Source: Pelargonium nanum
Lineage: Eukaryota; Streptophyta; Magnoliopsida; Geraniales; Geraniaceae
Assembly (NCBI GenBank): GCA_036897485.1
Contig: JAYMTF010000494.1
Location: 1-35,037, forward strand
Direction of reading: 5' to 3'
Length of the DNA stretch: 35,037 nt
Both the position numbers and the translations under genes were made by a program. Of the stretch, positions 10,934 through 24,400 are shown one piece after another (positions within the stretch are counted from its first letter, which is position 1; each line of letters starts with the position of its first letter). The notes beneath the pieces are model-generated. The model was not told the origin of the DNA. It was given only the letters and a program-made list of their open reading frames with translations, and did not search any database.

Positions 10934-13493
10934 TCATGGAGCTGACTCGGACTGTTTCTCTGTCAGTTGGTTGTTCAGGAACTCCAACACCGAATTGCGC
11001 TGCATATGGGAAGAATGAATTATACAATTAGAGTACTTAGAGATCAAGCTACAGGCAACACAAATGTCAAACAAGTGGATCTTACTCGTTGCTCGAGACC
11101 TGCTTCCGCAGGTTTCAATGTCAAAGAGTCCAACAATTTAATGGCTTCCTGAAAACCATCAATGGCAACACCCTCATTTCCAAGACTCCGGTCAATATCA
11201 GCAACTTTTGCAAGAGAAACTGCTACATCTAGAATCTGGTATAAATCATAAATGGCAAAGGTTAAACTTGATGAAAGCAGAGGTAAAAAACTGGGAGATT
11301 TCCAATTCAAAGCTTATTTCAATAGTAACAGTCATGACACATCAATATGACAGGGAAAAATGACATAATGAAAATCATCTTCAACAAAGCAATGAAAGCA
11401 TAACTAATTGAAGTGACCAAATAATGTTTGATAGATAGGAACCAAGAGAAGTTGAAATACACATCTTTCTGCAAACTCAAGCGCAAGGCCTAATACTATA
11501 TTAAACTATCCTTCACAAACAATCAAGAAGGAGAGGTCTTTTCTTTACCAAATGAAAATTCATAAATAGATCTTAAAGTCAAAGGCTACATTCTATCAGA
11601 TCTTCAAGAGCCAAATTTTGGACATTAATGGATTTTCATCCATGAAATAGCATGTTCAATTTAACAACACGATTTAGATGGTCTGACATTCACTAGCTTG
11701 GAAAGGACATCTAACAAATGCGATATCATCCATCTTAGTACACCCCAAACTGAAACTGCATGGCCTGGATGTAGCAGAATGAACCAATATAATATATGCC
11801 ACAAATCAGCACCCAAACCCGTTAAAGATTCGTTATGATCCAAGTACGCAAAATTATGATAGTTAAAAATGAATCAAGTGATTTTAAATGCTACTCTGGG
11901 AATGGATTCAACATGACCATGAAAACGCATACATAAAACATAGACATCATAATATATGCTTCATATTTGAAGTCAACCCAGAGATAGTCAATGACAATCA
12001 CAACATGTTTACTGACCTGGGATGGAACATTTGGATGAGACTTGGCAGAATCACGACGAACATTTAGAGACCTAAAATAGTAAGATCTTGCAGCTTGCAG
12101 GTCCTCGTAATATTTAAGATCTCCAATTTTATTAAGTGAAACAGAAAGCGTATGAGCAACCTGTAGAGAAGAATATCCACAATAATCAGCATAGAGTTGA
12201 ACAAAGATTCAAACCTCAAATAAATCCATTAATGAGCAGTATTGGTGATGCAATAACCTCTAGATCATCTGATGGAAATTTTAGAAGGAACTCTGCACTC
12301 TCTTCAAAATAAGTGACTGCAGAACCAGCATCACCCATTGCCCGACTGCAAAAAATGAAGAGTACCAATTTCACACCAACATAAGCTAACTTTTCATGCA
12401 ACATCCAATATAAGTTAACATTTCAGACAGTAGTTATTCACTCTGAGATAACATGCCAAATATAATATTACTAAAAATGAGGCGCAAAGAATGAAAAGGA
12501 ACAGACCAACAATCACCAAGCATTCCAAGAACAGCACCAAGCTGTGAACATAATTCTGGTGTATTTCCCTTCCTTTCCAGCTGATCCCGGATGTCTTCAG
12601 CACAGATACTAAGTCTTGACTTGGCACTTTCAATATTCTGAGCACGAAATGCCTTTACAAGAAAAGGCCAAAAGCAACCATACATAGTCAAGCAAGTGGC
12701 TTTTCACAGTACTCCATAATTTGAGACATAAAGTTAATCAAATAGCATGAGATATATCTCTAAAATAATTCACTCACTCTCATGGCTTGTTGCACCAAGA
12801 AAGCACCTCTCTCTAAGGAAACATCCTCATAAATGACTGTTTTCTTATCACCTTCTACTTCCTCCTTGTCAGCTTTATCCGTTTCAACCTGAGGCCTCTT
12901 GATTCTAGCATGCCCTTCAATGAACCGATCAACCATACTCTGAAGATTTGTATCCGGTTCTATCTTCTCAATGTCAAGTCCACACAAAGGGCAGTCCTTG
13001 AAGCGCAAAATACATGCCCTAATGTCCAAACAAACAATCAAATATTCAAATGTAATTAAAAATGCTGTCAAAAAACAACAACAAGAACCAGAGATAAGAT
13101 AAAATTTAAGAAATGTGCTTACTTGCAGAAAAGGTGAGAACACGGGACACATTTGGAACAATCAAAGAGAAGGGCTTGGCAAATCATGCAACTAAGAGGA
13201 CCCAACTTAAACGTTTGAGAGTCATATCCAAATGGGCACTTGGGAGCAATACTAGCAGAGTCACCAACAGACTCCTTCTTGGCATCATATCCAAATGGAC
13301 ACTTGGGAGCAGCATCACCAGCAGACTCCTTCTTGGCATCATATCCAAATGGGCACTTAGGAGCAGAATCACCACCAGACTCCTTAGCCTTCACCTCCTG
13401 GTCTGCCTGGTGTTTATTCTGGTTTTCACCAACTTTTCTCATAGCAGCATCGTCGGGACGAGCCGCTTTCACAAAGGGGCAAACTGGTGTCAT
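10934..13493 (-). CDS. NCA1: NCA1, RING and TPR-like protein required for catalase activity
   Basis: Seven coding exons on the minus strand join in phase: 13493-13123, 13018-12778, 12652-12507, 12345-12258, 12160-12017, 11235-11086, 10999-10934. They encode 401 aa, against 387 remembered for Arabidopsis NCA1. Order: N-terminal MTPVCPF, three CPFGYD repeats (residues 45-91), a RING-type zinc finger (102-136, CMIC ... CVPCSH ... CKAC ... CPLC), a charged linker (VIYEDVSLERGAFLVQQAMR), then TPR-like helices (AQNIESAKSRL, NTPELCSQLGAVLGMLGD, ILDVAVSLAKVADIDRSLGN), ending in KQSESAP. Known role in Arabidopsis: a cytosolic chaperone-like factor that binds catalase CAT2 and helps it fold and hold full activity under stress. 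The odd point is the repeat expansion; Arabidopsis has one CPFGYD as I recall. Start at 13493 chosen because an upstream splice acceptor separates it from earlier in-frame ATGs. Confidence 0.93.
13221..13361 (-). repeat. CPFGYD tandem repeat in NCA1
   Basis: On the minus strand PKCPFGYD is encoded three times: residues 45-52, 63-70 and 84-91. The spacing is 18 and 21 codons (54 and 63 bases). The first two units are nearly identical (PKCPFGYDAKKES, then A or V, GD). The third runs into SQTFKLGP, the form conserved next to the RING finger. Confidence 0.85.
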
Positions 13494-13512
13494 CCTTATC
13501 ACTACCACTACT

Positions 13513-13887
13513 CTGTAACCAAAAACATCAACAACAAAAAATCGCAGCAATTCAGCATTATAAACCTAAATCTGATGAACAGAGTTTAAATTCATATTAA
13601 AAACGCTAAAAACCCTAGAAAATTTGCATCCCATTATTACCATTGCTTCCTCCACATTCAATTTCAATGCAAAACAATGGAATCTAAACCTAATTACAGA
13701 CAAGGCTCATAAATTACAATAGCGTGATGAAATCAAAAAATTCAAACTGATGCGAGCATAGAATTGTTGGTTTCTGGAACAAATTCAACAAAAACTGGTG
13801 AATTGAAAGCAATTTAGGCACAAAAATGTCAAAGGAAGTAAACAAATTACAAAAGAAATAGAAAATAAACCCTAATATCATTATTAC
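13513..13887 (-). other. 5'-UTR intron of NCA1
   Basis: Donor TTTTTG|GTAATAATG (13888/13887) and acceptor GGTTACAG|AGTAG (13513/13512) suggest a 375-base leader intron ending about 20 bases before the ATG. The leader exon probably extends upstream past 13900 (plus-strand 13888-13990 contains a GC-richer stretch). Inferred from signals only. Confidence 0.55.
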
Positions 13888-13989
13888 CAAAAACTGATGA
13901 ATTGAAGGATCGTTGTGTTGTGGTTTTTTTGTTCTACTACTTCCTGAGCGTCTCTGCAGAATCCACTGATCGTCCCCAAAATGCGAAAC

Positions 13990-15405
13990 AGTCGGGCTTT
14001 AGCTGGTTTTCAATTATCTCTAATTTCGCAAGTGTCCCTCAATTTATCATTTATTTTGATAGCGACCCAACCTCTTTCTCAATTCTCTTATCCTTATTGA
14101 TTGATTATTTTATCTTTTACTGATTTACTAATTTTGGGAAATTTTCTTTTTCTTTTATAAAGTACGGAGTATTTGTTTTGGTGTTTGGATTACTATGTAC
14201 TTGTATAGAAATATAGGTCACGTCTCATTTCCCTCTTTTACACTATAATTAATTCCTAACATTGAATTATAAATATTAAGATATTTAGATATTTTAAACT
14301 ACTTTTTTGTTAAACTGAACTAACGGTTTGAAATGATATACTATTTTTCATTTAGATACCCTAAACATTTTACGTAAAGATAAATGTATACATCGTTAAG
14401 TTTAATCGATTGTTTAATATTTTGAAAGTGCGTGAAATTAGATGATGTGAAAAACAGTTTAGAGTACATGAATAAAAGACATTTATAGTTTGAAATATTT
14501 ATGTGAAACTAACCCTATAGATAATATTCTGAATGTGCCTTTAATTTGCAAATTTATTGATGTATCATTATCTAATGTAATATAATTCACATTTTCTTGT
14601 TTATTTGAAACTTCTAAAGAGGAAAAATAATGCAAGTAAAAAGGAGGAGGCAGTAATGGAACATGGACCGACTTTTGACAATAATGCATCACCAATAATG
14701 AAAAGGATAATATGGCTGGAGACTTCAATGTTGAAGAGAGCCCCATAAGGTTTTCATATTCTACTAAGATAATGAATTGAAAGAGAAGAAGAAAAATTAT
14801 AACATAAAAAATAAATAAATTCCCCTTTTTTTTTCCTATTATATTATTAATAGATACAAAGAATATGTCAAAGGTTAACGATGTACAAAGCATATGGCTT
14901 CAAACTAATCCATCTCTATAACAATCAGATAAACTGCTGATGAACCAACCAATTACATCTCTTGCTTTTGCTCTAAAAAGAATTCATCTTCTAAAGTAAG
15001 CTTTGGTCTTCTTCACACTACTACCTCTGATGGCAAAACAACCTTACAAATCCTCCTCCATACCATTAAGACAGTATATCATCATCATCATCATCATCTA
15101 TTCTTCTAGAATCTTCCCAACACCGGTACAAACAACACTATACAATACCAACACTCAGAAACGCATACATACACGATGAGATGGGACTGTCCCTTCTCTA
15201 CCAAGGTATGATATGATGTTTGAATAGTTTGTTTCGCATTCGGAGATTCGGGCAGTGAATATCAGGAAACTACGGTAAAACCATTTGCTTGGTTAAAGAA
15301 TGCGTGTTTGGAACCCAAAAGACAAATGGTGAGAGGGTTCATAAAAAATGACTTCAGTCCTGCAAGTGCAAGATGTAGCTTTGCTTATGCACAGATGGGA
15401 GGGAG
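13990..15405. other. NCA1 promoter and XPO7 3' region
   Basis: No gene is seen here. From about 13990 to 14500 the DNA is AT-rich and presumably carries the NCA1 promoter; TACGGAGTA at 14162 looks like a leftover Stowaway MITE end. From about 14900 to 15405 is the probable XPO7 3' UTR, with an (ATC)n microsatellite at 15078-15098. Confidence 0.45.
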
Positions 15406-18400
15406 CTATTTGATGCGGAATTCATGCCTGAATATGGTCAGGTTCTGAGTGAACTTGTCCCTGTTCTTTGAATCTAAGCTACGGTTAACATCAGCCATTA
15501 GTTTGTCAAAACACACGGAAAGTCTCTGATGCTGATCCACAGGCTGCAAGGGCAATGGGAGAGCATTTACTTATTAGATGTCAACTTAAATTACCGTTAT
15601 CCAACATAGAATTTTACAACTACTGATCGAAGAATGAAATGAAGCAAAAATGCCATCAAATTCGGCTCCATAATTCTCACCCACTAAAGTAATTGTTTAG
15701 TGTGTAAAATATAAATTTACTTCAGTTCCAGGTTGGTTTATGATGCGGTACTAATTCGCTTAAATCTTCCTATTCTTGGGTATTGCTAGTAGAAAACTTT
15801 TCTATGAGCAATAAAACCCTAAGCTAGCATTGGGATTATCATTTTTGTTCAGGATTGGGAATAAAAAATGGAAATGTGAATGAGATTCTCATTCTTTCAT
15901 GTTTGGATTCTTCATTGCCATTCCCATCTTAAAAATTTCAATCCAAATGCTACCTAAGAAAATTGGACTCTTAATTTTAGAGGACGATAGTTGAAGGCTT
16001 GGCGCAAGAACAGAAGTAAGGAAATCGCTTACCTGTGAAGCCAGAATCTGAGCTTTCAAATCAGAAAATATCTGCAAGAATGGAGATTTCCCTCGGTCAG
16101 ATACAAAATCATAGAAGAGAAGATCCAAATTTTACAATGAATTCAAAGATGATTATATACTATCCAAAAATATTTATCACTGCAGGACTTGAGAAGTTTC
16201 CCGTAACCAGCAACCATATGTTTCCAGATCTACGTGATCTGAACTTTCCCCAAGTTTTATTGAGATTAGTGAAGGAAAGTTAGCACACCCTAATACCAAT
16301 TAGTTCACTTTCAAAATCTAAAAACCAAGACATGCAACATATCGGTAGGCAACTGAATCAATTATAAATCAGGAGTACCAGCTACTGCTTGTAATTAGGT
16401 GTAAAGGTCATCTGTGCTTTCCATGAAAACATAGGTACATTGACTGAACATACCATGACAACAAGATACAGTCTGCATAGACTTTCAAACCAAAATTATT
16501 GCAATTACCGTTTAAAATGAGATGGAGAAAATTTAAATCACAATAAGTTAATGAAGCTCATTAGTGTTAACCTAATTATATACTCTTTACATAAAAAATT
16601 ACTGTCATCCTTATTAAAGTTAATTGTCCCAAAATAAGTATCTTTCTATTTTCTTAAGTGAATTGTGAATGGATTACCAATAATATCCTTAAGAAAAGTT
16701 AGTTTGAACCACTTGTCTTTGTTACTACCACGGCAGACATAATAGAGAAAATCAAGTACTAATAAAATCACCATTAAAAAACAAATTAAATAGAACAGTC
16801 ATTTAGGGATGGAAGGAGTAATAAATTGAAAGGCATGAAAACAGAAAGAGAATGCAAAATTCACTGTCTCGAAATCCTAGTCAGGACTTGATCTGAAGTC
16901 TGAACTGGTCACACCTCCTAAAGATACAACCCTCTGATGCTAATATAATACAAAGGCTACAGAGAATTAAAGTAACTGGAGAAAACCTAGGGAAAACTAA
17001 TCAGACACTCAGCAGGAGAGAAATACAATAAGATAAACTCTTAAGAAGATCAAAATGAAGAAAATAAAGAAAGGAGAAAGGATCAAAATTGCTAAAACTA
17101 GAAAACCAACTAAATAGGAAATAGCTGTAAAATGGACACTTCAACAATGTTAAGAAGGGAGGAAATGATGTTAAGAAGGAACAAAGATTTAGATAGGTAT
17201 ATAATTTCATGTTATTGGAGACATGGAAGAGAAGAGAAAAACCGGCACCCATGATATAAATACATTTAGAAGGAATAATGAAGGTGCAGAGCAACGTAGA
17301 ATGCAAAGAAAATGTTAGCAGTTCAAACTATCACCTGCTCACTGATAAGAATTAAGCTCAGCATTGGTCTGCTAAGACTCCACTGGTTGCCAATGTCCTC
17401 GAATAAAACAATTTCAAATAGAGTCTTCAATATCTACATGTATAAAGGAAAAGGATTAAGTCACTTGACCATTACCAAAAATCAAAAGGAAAATAAGCAT
17501 ATATTATGACAACCTGGTTCACGAGTTCCGACTATTGTGGAGTTTTGGAAGGGTAATTTATGTATCCAGTCCCACCCTGACTTTTCCCCAGGGGCTGTTT
17601 CCAATATTATTAAAAAAAATAGTAAATAAAAACGGACAGGACCAGCCAGTTTGGTTGGTACCCAACCGGTGGACAGGTCCGATTTTGAGGAATTGAAATA
17701 AAATGGTAGAGGGGTCAATTCAATTCCTTAATTTTTTTTAATAATTGAAATGTTAGGAAAGTGAATTGTATCTATTTTAAGATGTATAAACTCTTGGTTT
17801 AAAAAAAAAAAAAGATGTATAAACTCTAGCATCAAATGGCCAAGTACAATTCCACTTCCAACTACTACAACAATACTTATATATAGTAACACAAAAGACA
17901 CAGAAACTTACATCAGGTTGGACTCACAGAGGAAGCAATAAAATCACATCTGGAAGACACATGATCTCTTTATAGAGAAACAGGAAATATTAAAACTTAA
18001 AACACGAACTAATGTCGACTTCATTCACTTACTTCTGGAAACAAATTGGGGCAGTCGGCAATATGTCGAGCAAGCTTAGCTGCAGCAGGTGAATTGGACC
18101 CCTCTCCCATTGTAATGTTGTTGAAATAATAAGAAGCCAAATTATCAACAGCAGATGCACACTGAAATATGAAAATAAAAAATACAAGCAAATTTAATGA
18201 AATTCGTATTTGCATAAGAATGAGAAAACATAGCATCGTGGCTCAATGGATAAGAAACGGATCAGTTCAAATCATATAATATAACCATGCAATCTGGTTA
18301 GCATATTTCTAAGTGAAGACAGAGTCATAGTGAATTGAGAAGAAACTTCTTTCAAATAGTTGACGTGACACACCTGACAGGAGATACTTGCATCCAGACC

Positions 18401-21400
18401 TTTGAGACCAGATTCGAGAGACCCAACAATATTCATAAAGATGTTTGTGTCAAGATTTAATACAAAAACAATGTGGCTGTTGAACAAAACCTCCAAGAAT
18501 GCGAAATACGCCCTTGTAAGCTGCAACGCAGAAAATATTATATGAACTTGCTCTTCACAAATAACAAAGTTGGAATTAAAAAACTGTATCATTCTAACAT
18601 AACATGGAATAAACAAGTAAATAGAATAGAAATAATGACTCACAGAGATATTCTTTGCAGGAACATGATGAAATAATATGATTAACCAATATTTAAAGAA
18701 ACAAATAAAAGCCAACCTCGTCTATGGACATCTAGATAACTTGCAGAACTATTCAAATTGTACGAATATGAGAGCAGGAGGTGACAACTGACTATACAGT
18801 ACAAGTACTGATGATGGTCAAGTGGTAGTATTTTGCAACAGTATAACATTATGAATAGCTGCAGAGGCCATAAGGATGCAGAAGAAAGTTTTGGACGATA
18901 GTCAAGTAACACTTTTGGCGGCAACAAGCAATGAAACACCATAGGAGGTTATGATGGTAATGTGACTACTTCTGGATAATTAAGGAAACATTTGTTTCCT
19001 AAGTCCATACATTTTAGGGAACGAGAAATCCCTTATCAGGAAATAAAAAAGTAAAGAAACCACTAAAAATACATTTTATAAAGGAGTGACAATTATTTTA
19101 GGAAAGAGGGAGTAATATTTAATGGGGAGGACATTTAATGAAAATTTAAATTTACATTAAGAGTAAAATTGTCATTTTATGCTTAGCAATTATAGTTCTA
19201 CTAACAAAATGAGGGGGTGAAGTTAATGGTAGTTGAGTGTTGTGAAAAATCCACATGGATAATTATGTGTTTGTGGACAATTGTCAAGGATAGTTATTTG
19301 TAATTACCCCATAAATTTATATGAAACCATGTTTCCAATGTAAAGGCCCACATGAACAATGGTACATACCTTCCTATAGGCCAATATATCAGCCAAGGGA
19401 ATTGATAGTGTCATCTTTAAGGCAATGTCAAGCACATCTGAAAGAGCACGGTCTCCATACAGTTCAAACACGCCAAAGTTCACATAGTTTCCAGCAAGAG
19501 CTATCATTGGGGAGGAAGTACGGTCAGCTTATATCATGTAAAGTTATCAATTACTAAAATATAGAGCCAACGCGAACAAGAAACAGATGTGGCAAATTGT
19601 GCAACAAAAGTTGAACTGCCACAACAGAGGCTAGAGATTCATACCAATATCAGCCCTACTATTTTAATAAGACAAATCCTCATATTCAAGGAATGTGAAG
19701 TTAACTTGATATTATTAGTTGGGCCCTCCACCTAACAGTTTAGGCTTTTGGGTTGAAGAACAATTTAACAAAATTAATGAGTTGCAACAATAGAGTGAAG
19801 AAAATATGAGCATCTTCAATTGGAATAACACCAAAAAATTAGAGTAAAACAGGGTTTTGTCATTTGTGCTCCTACCTCTTGAGAGAACAGTAAGAGAAAT
19901 CCAAATGCCCTTGTATTTAAATGCATATATATCAGCAACATTTGGAAGAGATAAAATCCTTGAACCGTAGGCTACAATCAATTTACTAACTTCTCGAAAA
20001 AGTAGTATTCCATTTGGAGAAGAAGAGTCGAAAGTCAGACGTTGGGCTTTGTTTAACACAAACTCTGCCATAAATTTTAACAATGGAGTCGTTACCTGTA
20101 TCATTGCATCAATCAAAAATGTCCTCTTTAGAAAGAAATATAATAGAATAAATATTAAACCCTATGAAATACAATTCAGAAATAGTATATATCAGCAAAT
20201 TAATCACACACAAAAAATGTAGTTGGAATGTATGCAGGACTGAGTGCACAAAATATGTGTGTGCGCGCACCAAGGGTGTGGTGAACCCATCATTAAGGAT
20301 GAAGGGAAACGGAGTTCAACACTTCACTATTGAAAGATTAGCACTAAGTTGGTGCCACCAACTGGAAACATAGCATAATTAGAGTGGGCAGAAATGGTTT
20401 TGTTAATTTCTCATCAGCTAAAATATTGCAAAGAAAAGAGCACTTAGCAATACTAAGATTCAACATTGAATTCCATGAGAGGCACCACAATGGTTTAAAA
20501 AAAAAAGGCTATGATAATAATTAATAAGTGGCTGTAGGTGAGCATAAAGTAAGCCTACGCCAAGAGCACATAACAAGGCAAAACATTTTTATTCACCGAA
20601 ATTTAATATAGAATCATATAAGGTATTCAACAAGTCCCGAGTGTGACTCTTAACTACTTAAAATCTACGAATAATGTATAATATCTATTTAGACTATCTT
20701 CATAAGTCCCAGTACCTCTGGTTTATCAGCCCAATGTGAGACAGCTTTCAAGAGAAGTGGCATGTGTGCAGGATACAGCCAATCAAATAAAACCCCGTAT
20801 GTTCTGCGACTGAAGGACATCCAAAATAGGTCAAACAAAGGTAGCTAAGCCTTCAAAAGAAATTGATAAAATTCAAAAACTTATTTACGTACCTATTTGT
20901 GGCCATAGCAATTCCTCTTAAATCCCTCATTAACCCAATTAATGCGTATTTTACAGCATCAGTACGAAACATAGAATCGGGTGTTGATTCCAAACTGATA
21001 AAAACCTGGAATTATATATTAATGATAAGAAATCATGTGATATATTATCACAAACAGAAGAAAATATGTACATGGGTTCTCTTTTCAGATACCCTTGCAC
21101 TTCATTGCAAATCTCAACCCCAGTCCCACCCTCATCCCCACAGTATTTTGACATTGTACCAAAAAGATACGTCTAAGAAGCTCATCTTTTTGAAGTCTCT
21201 CCCCAAGGAAACTGTGTGGTTAAGTAAAGAACCCCTCTCCACCAGAGCCACTAAAAAAAACTCTCATTCTAATAGCAAAGGCACACCACCAGCATCATTG
21301 CTTAGAAGTTTGACATTCCATTCCACCTCTCATATTCAATTTAGGAGGACTCAAGTACACTTATGAATTGTGGCAACAAGGACAATTGTGGCATTATCAG

Positions 21401-24400
21401 TTGATTTTCGTTGACCAACTAGAGAAGAAATAAGGTCTACGGTACAATGCAAGCATTCCCAATATCAGGGCTAGACCTACTTTTAAACCATGCTGAGGTC
21501 TAAAATCAGCCATACATCATATAGATAGCAAGATGGGGGAAGAGAGCGTACTTGAAGAAGTGGATCCATAGAAGATTTAAATTTCACAGGGCTGTCCTCC
21601 ATAAATATTAACCAGCCAATAGTATAGTAGAAAGTTGTTCTGCTGCGGGAACATCTATATTCTTCTAAAAATGGAAAGTGCTCCCTCTGTAATCAGAATG
21701 TCAAGAAAAAAGCATTTAGAATTGAATGTGTAAACTTTTCACAATTTCACAGCCAAATCAAAAGCAGAAGAAACAGATAATATCTGGTATTACAGTATGA
21801 TTGGCAACTATAAATTTAACAGTATCCAACTTCAGAAGTAGCTTCCCAGTCATGAAGCTGCACAGCAACATAAAATTGGTCCAACAAGTTATTAGCAATC
21901 TGAATTTTATTAAACAAACAGTACAAAAAGCTCCAGTTCTGTTAGTCATATATACTGTGGCAACAAAACTAACCCAGATGCCAGCTCGAAGAACAGACTT
22001 AAGGTGTGATTAATGACCTCCTCGCTCTGCAATAGTGCAAATAAAGAGATTATGAACTGCAAAAGCATCAAATTAAGCATTAAGCAACAATATTATATCA
22101 TTTACCTCTGTGTAACATTTCAGGTTTGTAGCAATCTTAGAAACAATCACATTCAATATTAACAGATGATCATGGAGTCCAAGCAACTCAGATAATCGAG
22201 CATATAGCTGCTGCAACAGAAAGAAAAACGTCAAAGAATATGTAGACAGCAAAACTACACATAGAAGACAGCAAAAGACTCCATTACCTTAGAAGAATGA
22301 ACGGCTTGGTCCCCTACATAAGACTTCCGGAAATGCTGAAAGAAGGTGAGAATTGCTCGATCAAGTCTTTGCTTGTTTATTTCACCATATCTCTGCCAAA
22401 TACAAAGATCATGGGATCAATAATGCAATACTGGGAAAAATATGCTAAGAAGAAGTTGAATTTAGTGAGTAGAAGGCTAAACCAAACTATCAGTTTTTGC
22501 AAACAGAATACCAAAAATTTAATTCTGAAGGAAAGTTAAGATGCAATATTGAGAGGAATCTACATTAGTAATATCATTCCAGATCCATCTATTCTTATTA
22601 TCCATTTAAAAAGAGCAAAACAGTGAATTATTAACCCACTAACAATAATGAGAAGTAGCGTGGCCCACTTAGAGTTCCATAACACCAACCCCACTTAGAG
22701 TTCCATAACACCTCACCAATTCCAGCTGGGCCCGGGTTGCCTTTTAATGCTCCATCAACATGGAATTCAATCCATCCAAAGGTGCTGACCAGCTGACACT
22801 AGCTCTTCTTACTTAAATATTATCTTTCTTAAACCTTGAATCAAGCACATTTAACTCTAGCGTTTAAGATGAGATTTCCTCTCTCTTTTCCTTAATCCAT
22901 TCAATCAGATGAAGTTTTATCTTTATTTTTTTTATAAGCAGATGAAGTTTTATCTAGTCCCACAAAACAGCCTTTTCCATTTTTATATCATTACAAACAT
23001 GATTTTTCTACTAATCCAAAGGGACCACATAAAAACATTTTCAATAAAATTTTGTCATTCAAGCTCAAACCCAAAGCTGCCCATTAATCGAAAGCTCTCT
23101 AATTGATGAAGAAGGACACCAAACTAAGTCCCATTATCAGACTATATGATTGTAGAAGTGCAACAAAGTGGTTACTAACAAGCCTTATGCATCATTTTTT
23201 AAATTAATTTACAGCCAACACCATATACATACAAAAATGGTAAAAGAAAAGGATAGCTGGACATGATATGGCTAATGTTTCATTCAAAATTGAGATTCAA
23301 ATTTATCAAAGTTTAGGACACTCCTTGTAACTTACTTGGCTGTGTAGCCCGCTGTCAGTGAGATTTATAAGGCGCAAAACGCGTGCTGAAAGTTCTGCAT
23401 CAAGAGCTTCCTGTGACTCCACACTGCATAAGAAAGACAACAAATAGTTGAGTAATCAAATTTATGGCTTAAGAAAAAATGTAAAGATCTTAGCAGGTTA
23501 CCTAGAGCCAGTAGATTGTTTTATTTTAAGAATTGCAGCTATAATATGAACAATCCAGGCAAGCTTAGCCTCAATAACAGAGAGGTCTTTGTTATCACTA
23601 ATCTGTATTTGTGCTCTTTCCTGTTGAAGTGAACAAATGAAAGATTACGTGTACAGAAGAGCACAATTTTTAGGATGAAAAAATATGTATATATTCCAAT
23701 GATAAGTCAACTGTCAACATACCGAGTATATTTGCAGAATAGGCTCCATTATGTTTATAATATACATACTACTGCTTTCATACTGCAACTCAAGAAACAA
23801 AGAAAGAGTCAATAAATCGGAAGCATGCAGCAGCTGTCATCTCAAGAGCTTGATTTTCAATGGAGAACAACATTATACTGGAATAGGTAACTGTTGTCAA
23901 TCTTCAAAGTTAGAAACAAAAAAAAAATATCCAATTCCTGTAAGCACACTGAACCTGGAATCTGCAAAGGTAGGGAAAGCAATCCAGCTGATCCTGGAGA
24001 AGTTCAACATTATCTAAAGGGTTCTCTGAGAGATCATCCGGGAATCCAGCCTATAGATTAAAAAATGAAAAACAATTTATCTCTATTGTGAAAATAAAGC
24101 CTAATGTCAGTTAGTCAAGACATTCTGAATCGCCATATACCTGCACCGAGTTAAATCTTGATGTGATAAAACCTTCGGTGATTTTAGGCACAAATTCATC
24201 CAACAAGCTTGGAGCATCACCCTTTAAATATGGTACAGAAGTCACCAGTCTTGACCACAGCCCTAGAAGATAGTATACGCTGCTGCTGGCCCACTGGGAG
24301 ACTATACTTAATCAGGACTTCAAGTAGCATAAAAACAAGAGATACAATATAACTGATTTCAAAGCTACACAAAATAAGGGTTTCAAGATAGTCAAAATCA

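Noticed and set aside
13494-13550. Upstream in-frame ATG for NCA1 (13550)
   Set aside because: A splice acceptor at 13513/13512 makes this part intronic, and the family protein starts MTP-CPF.
14483-14893. 136-codon minus-strand frame with hydrophobic stretches
   Set aside because: The composition is that of AT-rich non-coding DNA read in frame; no family features or splice context.
18236-18285. tRNA-like start (GTGGCTCAATGGATAAG) followed by AGTTCAAATC
   Set aside because: The A-box and B-box are too close and no acceptor stem or anticodon arm can be formed. It is at most a fragment.
20863-21366. 167-codon open frame on the plus strand
   Set aside because: It overlaps XPO7 exon 20 and neighbouring introns on the opposite strand and shows no recognisable domain.
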